Made by a program: the position numbers and the translations under genes. Positions 57,500 to 64,000 of a stretch of DNA of 64,000 nucleotides are shown in pieces (position 1 is the first letter of the stretch; each line of letters opens with the position of its first letter). The notes below the pieces were generated by a model. The model was not told where the DNA came from, did not search any database, and saw nothing but the letters and a program-made list of their open reading frames with translations. This DNA is from Sorghum bicolor (taxonomy: Eukaryota; Streptophyta; Magnoliopsida; Poales; Poaceae): the NCBI RefSeq assembly GCF_000003195.3, contig NC_012876.2, positions 46,247,276 to 46,311,275 on the forward strand, given 5' to 3'.

Positions 57500-60145
57500 T
57501 CAATTGTCCTGGGGTTCGTTAGGTGGAGTAGTCAGTACTTCCGGTGGTGCCTCTTCTTCATGTATGGTTATCTTCTCTTTCCACACCTGACTCGGTGCTA
57601 AGGTCTCCTCTGGATAATTCTGTTTAAACTGTATGTCTTCTGACCTTACCACTTCTCCTTCATAGTCTGCCCATACACCCTTGATGATTTCCCTCCTTTG
57701 GTTGCGGTTGCGTCGTATTCTGACCTTCTTATAGTCTTCAACGATATAGTTAGGGTTAGTAAAATAGCGGCGTATCTTCTCTGAGGGGAATTGCATATGG
57801 ACTTCTCCAGTTCCAATGTAGATGATTGCTTTAACGGTGCTGAGGAACGGTCTTCCAAGGATGATGGGTGGATCATATTCGTCTTCTCCCATGTCAATAA
57901 CCTGAAAGTCTGTGTAGACAAAATGGTCGTCTATTTTGATAGGGACATCAGTTACTATTCCTTTAACTTCTCAAAATGTCTGATCTGCCATATGGAGCTG
58001 AATGTATGTTGGTTTTAAGGGCATGATTCCGAACAAGAGCCGATAGGTGACTGCGGCCATTATGTTGACGTCTGATCCGGTGTCGCAAGTCGTCTTGTAG
58101 AAGTTGTATCCATTTATGGAGCAATAGATGCTTGGCATTCCTGGATCGTCCTTCTTGGTCAAAAATGGTGACTTAAGTTGATGATCTTGACCCCCATGAA
58201 CTGCTGTGACCATTTTAGCTGACTCGGTCCACACTTGCTTGTTCCTATTCCTCCTGTTGGTCCTCTTCCTTGGTTCATGTCGAGATTGATCTGGGATTTG
58301 TGTAGTCTTGTTCTTGAAGGAAAACGTCTCCTTTCTCCCTTTGATGTAAAAACTGATCTTGGCAGCACTGGCGCAGATGACAGCTCCCGAGGTGTTTAAG
58401 AATGGCCTCCCTAAGATGATGGGTGCCCTCTCATCATTACCGGTCTCTATCACCACGAAGTCTGCTGGGGTATACAAGGTACCAACTCGGACACAAAGGT
58501 TCTTCAATATTCCTTTTGGAAAACTTATCTCCTGATCTGCAAACTGCAAACACATGGTTGTTTCTAATAAAGGATATGTAAAGAATTTTTCATAGAGTAC
58601 CCTGGGTATAATGTTGACACTAGAGCCAAAGTCACAGAGTGCTTCTGGGACGTCCACCATACCTGGGATGACAGGGCGTCCTGGATCGCCTCTCTTGACC
58701 GGCAGAAGGTCAGTAGTGAATTCAGTGACGGGGTTACTCCAGTTATTACCTGCATCAAACATGTCTACAAGATTTGCAGATTCTAATCCTTCCGGTTGTG
58801 ATGGTATACCGGGGTTAGTAACAAGAACAGCAGCAGCTATTTCATTTAACTGAGATTCAATCATTTTATTAAAACTAATTTGATTCTTGATGGCAGTAGA
58901 GAAATTATCCATTCTATTATTTATATTTTCTAGCATTTTATCATTAGCTGCCAATTTCTTAGATAGGTTATCTATTAGCTTTCCTTGATTAGATACTAAC
59001 TCTCTCAGAGGTGGAAAATTATTGTTATTTTTGTAAGAATTATTACCTTGATAATTACTTGAGTAGTTAGGCCTCTGTTGATTCCAACCTTGATTTTGTT
59101 GAGGACGGTTGTAGTAGTAGTTGTTGTTGTTGTTAATGATGTAGTTCACATCCTTAAGCATCTCAGGGCAGTGATTGCTTGAGTGTCCAGTAGATCCACA
59201 CTCCTCACAAGTCATGTGAGAGTCGTAGATGTGCATAACTTCTTTCTTGTCTCCAGCTCTATCATCGAGCTTCTTCTTGAGCAGGTCTAGCTTTCCACAC
59301 AGCATGTCTACCTCCTTGAGCTGATGCATGCCTCCACCTCTCTTGTGTGTCTGGGTCCTTTATTCATTCCAGCCTTGGTTGGACGCCATCTTCTCCACAA
59401 GAGCTGTGGCTTGTGATATGGCGAGTGATAAGAATGCTCCTCCAGCTGCAGCATCCATGGTTTATCGGGCACTGTTGCTGAGCCCATGATAAAACATCTG
59501 CATTAGTAGCCAACTCTCCATTCCATGATGGGGACATTCTAGGATGTAGTCTTGGAAGCGCTCCCATGCTTCTGGAATGGATTCATCATGTTGTTGCTGA
59601 AAACTTGTAATCTTCCCACGGAGAGCATTAGTCTTGCCCATGGGAAAGAACTTAGCCAGAAAGTTAGTTGAGCAGAGCGCCCACGTAGTATTCTTCTCCT
59701 TTGTAGCAAAGAACCACTACTTCGCTCTTCCTAACAGTGAGAATGGGAAGAGGCGAAGTAGTATAGCATCTCCGAGAACTCCTGATATGGTGAATGTGCC
59801 GCAAATCTCCAGGAAGTGTTGGAGATGAGCACTAGCATCTTCGTGTGCCTTCCCACAGAACTGGTTGGATTGCACCATGTTGATAAGTCCAGGCTTGAGC
59901 TCAAAGTTGCTGTCGATCTCTGCAGTAGGTCCAGTGCTGATGTTGTCCGTAGTGGGAGCTGAGAACTCACGGTTCGATTTGTTCGCCATTGGTTCGAACT
60001 CTGAAGACAAGTTCCGGTGATTTTCTTGATTGGATGAAGCTTCTTGCTGAAGTGTTGATGATCTCTTCTTGAGCTTTGCTCTTGTTTTTCTGAATAATGC
60101 TTCGGGGTTGTCAACAAAATTTCCTAGAAGATGTCTTCTATTCAT
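57500..60145 (-). pseudogene. gag-protease polyprotein of element E with two tandem retropepsin-like domains
   Basis: A single frame of 882 codons from ATG 60145 to 57500, without frameshift but with four in-frame stops: TAG 59717-59719, TAA 59462-59464, TAA 59360-59362 and TGA 57971-57973. N-terminal part is gag capsid (FPFSLLGRAK; AWERFQDYI). A CCHC zinc knuckle (CEECGSTGHSSNHC) is at about 59209-59168, then an Asn-rich stretch. First protease-like domain: CDFGSS with its Asp at 58631-58633, ending IILGRPFL near 58400. Second: CDTGSD with its Asp at 58082-58084, ending IILGRPFL near 57850. Retropepsins cut the particle polyprotein and normally act as homodimers. Two copies in one chain could pair internally (inference). 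Confidence 0.78.
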
Positions 60146-60279
60146 ACATTACCCTGCATAAGATAAAATAGGAAAATATCAGGGTAAAACTATATGAGAG
60201 AATTGATAAGCTCAATCAGATTAGTGATGCGAATAATAACTCCAAATTCCTATATTCATTCCTGATTAGTAATCAACCT

Positions 60280-60297
60280 TCCCCGGCAACGGCGCCA
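60280..60297 (-). other. Primer binding site of element E (tRNA-Asp type)
   Basis: Minus strand TGGCGCCGTTGCCGGGGA, identical to that of F, eight bases from the LTR. Confidence 0.85.
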
Positions 60298-60305
60298 AAA
60301 ATGCT

Positions 60306-61950
60306 TGTTGGGTATTCTTAACATCATTACCAAAAGTAGACTTAGTTTTCTAATTCTGATAACGGTGCCAAAAATGCCAAACCTATCTCTCATACCACTT
60401 AAGCTAAGTTGTCATCCCCAGCATGACATGAGAGACACGGTATTGAAATAAGCAATTGCTCGTAAATAAATAATGAATGGGATCAGCAAGCACACAGATT
60501 AATACCGATGTAGCATTTTAACCGGGAGGTATTCCAGGTATCGTTATTTATATTTTTACCACTGGGAAGGGATTAGTAACCATTAATATTGATTATAGAA
60601 TGGAATATGAGATTGAGTATCTATCATTGCATGTATAATTGAGAACGTTTATCTAACTCTTTCATACAGGAGTAAGTGTCACATAAAAGATATATGAAGT
60701 AATGAATAGTGACAAAGATAATTAATCTGATCAGCATAACTAGCCACATATAATATGATAAGCACCTCAATTAGATATTCTAGAAAGTCATTAGCATGGA
60801 ATTAGAACGAACTACAAGAATATTTCCTAAGTTATTCTGAACCATATAGTCTAGCATATCATAGTTAGTGCAAGCAAACTTAGCAATCATTGTGAGACAA
60901 GACTACGCCCATGCATAGTGATATTAGCAAGGTAAATGAGAAACATAGCAATCACTCCCCTGTAATAATGTTGCTCTACCAGCCCAATACACGAGAGGGG
61001 GACTATATAAGAATCAATGAAGCTGTCACTATCACGAACTACCCCGCGATCTGGCATATTGGGTACAATCGCAGATAAATACGGTATAAGCACCACGCCT
61101 ACACACTATCTATCATTTACCCATGGATCCGATGGATAAACGCTATACGATCCTTAACATGGATATAGATCCAATCTAACTAAGCCAAGTATATAACTAT
61201 GATAAACTAAGAACAATATAATCTTGAATATAAGCAAGTAGAGCAAAGTCATAAACAATATATTGAAGTAGAACAAAGTCATATTCATAATATTAAAGAA
61301 CAAAGATGATTAGAAGAACAATTAGAGAATGACCAAGAATCCTCTTGACAAATCTGGAAACCAATCGAAGATTGACTCATTCTAGTTCTAATCCTATGTA
61401 GCTATGCTAATCTAGATGTCTAATTGATGTGGTGGCTCTAATCTTGATCAGAGGCTTCTTCTCCCTTGAGGAATAATGAATTAGGGTTGAGAGGCTCTCT
61501 CCTCCAGGGGCCAGGGGGTCTGGTTTTATAGTCCCTTCAAGTCAATATGGGCCGTTGGATCAAACCGACATTGATTAAACGGTTATCCTTGATCCTTTAG
61601 GTCGATGGAGATCTTTCCCGAAAGTGTCTTGATTGGAGTCCAACAGGGGGCGGGCGCCCAGGTCAACTGGGCGGGCACCCAGGGCCTGGCTCTGTTCGGC
61701 CTCCGCTTCCTTCCCGTGGCTTCTGGAGTCTTCTAGATGTAAGATAATTGCACGGCACGTTGATATCTCTTTGTAATCCCGACGTGTGGGCCTTTCTTCC
61801 ATATTTCCTGATAACCCCCTGCAGAAATAGACAAACACCAAAACTCATGGAATTCTGTTAGATAAAACCCTAAGTCTAGATGTTGATTTCATTTGGATCC
61901 TTTTCTTTGTTTATTTCATAATTAAATTTGATACTTAAGGACCGTCAACA
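60306..61950 (-). repeat. Element E 5' LTR (1645 bp)
   Basis: Partner of 53700-55331, with few substitutions and one ~13-bp indel near 60837. TATAAAA (minus) at 61524-61530. GGGCGGGCGCCC-type motif near 61648-61680 is shared with F's LTR. Confidence 0.92.
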
Positions 61951-61955
61951 TACGT

Positions 61956-62187
61956 CGCAACCCCGACGCTAAACCAACCGATCGAAGACTCTAGCTTGTC
62001 TTCCATGACAAACATCAAGAGCGCTTCCGTCGGATAAGGCAACATAACCCTCGAAGGAGTCAAAGACTCCTCCAAGGGCTCGGAGGCTTCCCCCGCGGGG
62101 GTCGCTCGCGCGACCCCACGGAAACTCGACCAACAAGAAGAGCCTCTACTCGAGCACAGAGCGCTCGAATAGAGGCTCAGGGGCTAC
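61956..62187 (+). other. Element D leader (continued) and polypurine tract
   Basis: Resumes D after E. CTCAGGGGCTAC at 62176-62187 is the PPT next to the LTR. Confidence 0.75.
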
Positions 62188-63280
62188 TGTCGAGGGAATC
62201 GATAAGGGGTACCCTAACCAACGCATATAATGAGAGCACCCATACGTAAATCGAGGCTCCTGACCCGACGCCCCCCGAACGCGTACATGATCGTCAAAAC
62301 AAGACAACGACCGTGGCCTCGAACACGGAAAGAGCGTTGTGCGAATCAGCTGGGGCTCGATCGAACACGGAAAGAGCGTCGTGCAAATCAGCTGTAGCTC
62401 AAACCATTTGAATAGGAAACTGGCTCATACGAGTCGACAGGCTTCGAGCGCAAGGACGCCGCCCGCCGCCTGACGCGGGTGCGGGAACCAAGGCATTTAA
62501 TGCACCTATCGCGTTCTCACCTAGCCCGACAGTCACGGGAAGCGTGATAGGGAGCAAGTACCCATCCAATCGCCTTTTTCCAGCCTTGTCCACCGGATGA
62601 GTCAGAGCTTGGTAGGGCGCAGCAAGGCAGATGGGACGTCTCGTCACGAACCCCCTCGAGACACCCAAAGTCAGCGCTCTAACCAACAGAGCTTTACACG
62701 GCGTTAGGACCTCGAGCAAGCACTTTCCTTCCATGAGAAGAGTCAGATGGAGAAAGACAGCACCTCAACCACCCCGACGCAACTGTAGCCACGACGTACA
62801 GGCGTGCCCGTGGTTGAGCCAATCCAGGACAGCATGCAGAAGCCGGATTCAGTGGCACATGTAATCATCATCTAGGTACTGGGTAACAAGACAGCTTGAG
62901 GCCACGCCGGTACGGAAGCCGCGAGTAGGTCAGCGCGCCACACCCCTATCGACCCCTACTCTGTCACCTACGCATGTAACCTAGGTCTCCCCTTGGGACT
63001 ATAAAAGAGGAGGCTCAGGAAAGGATAGGGGACACAAGATATACATAGAAGAGCTACCATACTTCATCTTCATCCCTCCATCCATACCGACTTGTATTCA
63101 CCCTTCTACAAGCACTTAGTTGCAAGATAATACAAACACTCCCCCCCGCTGGACGTAGGGCCTTCTCTTGCCCGAACCAGGATAAATCTTTGTGTCTTTT
63201 CTTGCATCACCATCTAGAAAGGGGAGCACACACACTAGTTTTACTCATTGGTGTGACCCCCCGGAGGGAAAACACTGACA
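62188..63280 (+). repeat. Element D 3' LTR (1093 bp)
   Basis: TGTCGAGGGAATC...AACACTGACA. Clear but diverged match to the LTRs of A and C. TATA CTATAAAAGA at 62999-63008. Contains a ~37-bp local duplication near 62303-62395 (GAACACGGAAAGAGCGT twice). Confidence 0.9.
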
Positions 63281-64000
63281 GCCGGCCTGTCGGTTCTTCC
63301 TCCGGTTGTACTTCGCCATGATCAAGCTTGCTCATGGGATGACTCTGGTAATCTACTTCTATTTCATTATGCAATTACTATTCATGTATGTTCTGGTTCA
63401 CAACTCTTTTGAGTACTTTTAATCTATAGGACCCTATAGATTAGAGTTGTAGTATAGGTGTAAGCGTGGTGCTTAGACCTAGATTACTTATGTATATCCC
63501 CTGTCTAGTGGGATCGTGTGGTAGGTCGCGTATGTGACAACTACATTGGTCCTCTGTAGTCCACCTCCCGTTAGCAGGACTGGTAGGGTTTATCGGCCTA
63601 TGGATAAGCATCCTTTGTGGTGTATTCTTATCACGTGGTTCATCCCAGACATAGACATACCCCTTTGAAGTAGAGAAACCATAATTATCCTCTCTATTCT
63701 CCTACCATCGCCCATATACTAGATTGCTCTACTCTCTATTTCCATATTATCACTCATTGTTATCTTACCTTTAATATTGTTCTTATTCAATTCTACCATC
63801 TTTCGTATTTACACCTACCTAACTATCTAGGTTAAGTTAGAGCGTAGATCAGTTCTCCCGTTTCCATATGGATATGATAAAACCTTTAACCGGGTAAAAG
63901 CTACAACGGTATCCGTGCGCTTGCGGATTTATCTGTGTGCATATAAATACCATAATACACTCTAGTGGCATGCTGGGGATGACAACCTAGTATTCAAGTG
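63281..64000 (+). repeat. Element F 3' LTR, second part
   Basis: Matches 40429-41160 of the 5' LTR, with one 10-bp deletion (ATCAAGCTTGC at 63320). Ends at the window edge 19 bp short of the LTR end. Confidence 0.92.

Larger units (their letters stand above)
53700..61950 (-). mobile_element. Element E: non-autonomous LTR retrotransposon with gag and two retropepsin-like domains
   Basis: LTRs 53700-55331 and 60306-61950, perfect TSD tacgt (53695-53699, 61951-61955). Minus-strand order: 5' LTR (right), tRNA-Asp type PBS (60280-60297), gag-protease frame (60145-57500), ~2.1 kb 3' non-coding, PPT, 3' LTR (left). No reverse transcriptase, RNase H or integrase. The two LTRs look very alike, so insertion is comparatively recent. 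Confidence 0.92.
50049..63280 (+). mobile_element. Element D: 3' half of a gypsy element of the A/C family, interrupted by E
   Basis: Contains, on the plus strand of the element, the antisense gene (reverse), its leader, the PPT and a 3' LTR (62188-63280). Everything upstream (5' LTR, gag, pol) is lost: homology stops inside antisense exon 4 at 50049. E sits in the leader with TSD tacgt. Right flank gccgg (63281-63285) also occurs in the intact F LTR at 40429-40433, so D was inserted in F's LTR. Confidence 0.88.
39873..64000 (+). mobile_element. Element F: gag-only non-autonomous LTR retrotransposon (TR-GAG-like), disrupted
   Basis: 5' LTR 39873-41178 lacks its first ~45 bp compared with the 3' LTR start at 46589. 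Internal region 41179-46588 holds a tRNA-Asp type PBS, one gag-like frame and a long 3' non-coding stretch. The 3' LTR is split into 46589-47094 and 63281-64000 and would finish about 19 bp beyond the window. Between the halves lie CACTA pieces, D and E. About 84 bp of the LTR (40345-40428 in the 5' copy) are missing at the split. No TSD can be shown. Confidence 0.85.

Overview
The window looks like intergenic, repeat-rich DNA of a grass nuclear genome, probably a panicoid or other large-genome Poaceae (lineage inferred, low confidence). Nearly all of it is transposon sequence. I recognise no intact ordinary host gene, rRNA or functional tRNA. Evidence for a plant genome is the LTR-retrotransposons with plant-type primer binding sites (tRNA-iMet and tRNA-Asp types), CACTA remnants, a Helitron, GT-AG introns and trinucleotide arrays.

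Layout. (1) 1-28544: three nested LTR elements. Element A (+ strand, gypsy; its first ~369 bp lie left of the window) has its gag interrupted by element B (- strand, 2531-26188, TSD gaaaa/gaaac). B has 5.34-kb LTRs and only a ~1.6-kb non-coding core, and it is itself interrupted by element C (- strand, 8353-19716, TSD ctcct), a relative of A. (2) 28545-39872: remains of CACTA-type DNA transposon genes (a TNP2/DUF4216-like tail, a five-exon Ptta/En-Spm-like gene, and an unrecognised minus-strand two-exon gene). This stretch also holds a small Helitron (30059-30927), a 171-bp tandem array, a CTA microsatellite, and chromovirus H inserted into that microsatellite (33041-37461, TSD tacga). (3) 39873-64000: element F (+ strand, gag only), whose 3' LTR is split. 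The split holds two CACTA ends (47095-50048) and the 3' half of element D (50049-63280, the A/C family). D is interrupted by element E (- strand, 53700-61950, TSD tacgt).

How the parts relate. A, C and D are one gypsy family that carries, besides gag and pol, a multi-exon gene on the opposite strand between integrase and the 3' LTR. In C this gene can be modelled as six exons totalling 3885 nt, in frame throughout, broken only by three TAG codons, with its own TATA box. In D the first three introns sit at the same places. E and F share LTR ends, a tRNA-Asp-type primer site and about 2 kb of 3' non-coding DNA but code for different proteins. E encodes gag plus two successive retropepsin-like domains; F encodes only a gag-like protein. 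I found no reverse transcriptase domain in any of the seven LTR elements, so every one here depends on enzymes from elsewhere or is dead.

Most coding regions are decayed by single in-frame stops, several of which look like C-to-T or G-to-A changes, plus a few frameshifts and large internal deletions. All family assignments come from reading motifs by eye; no database search was run.
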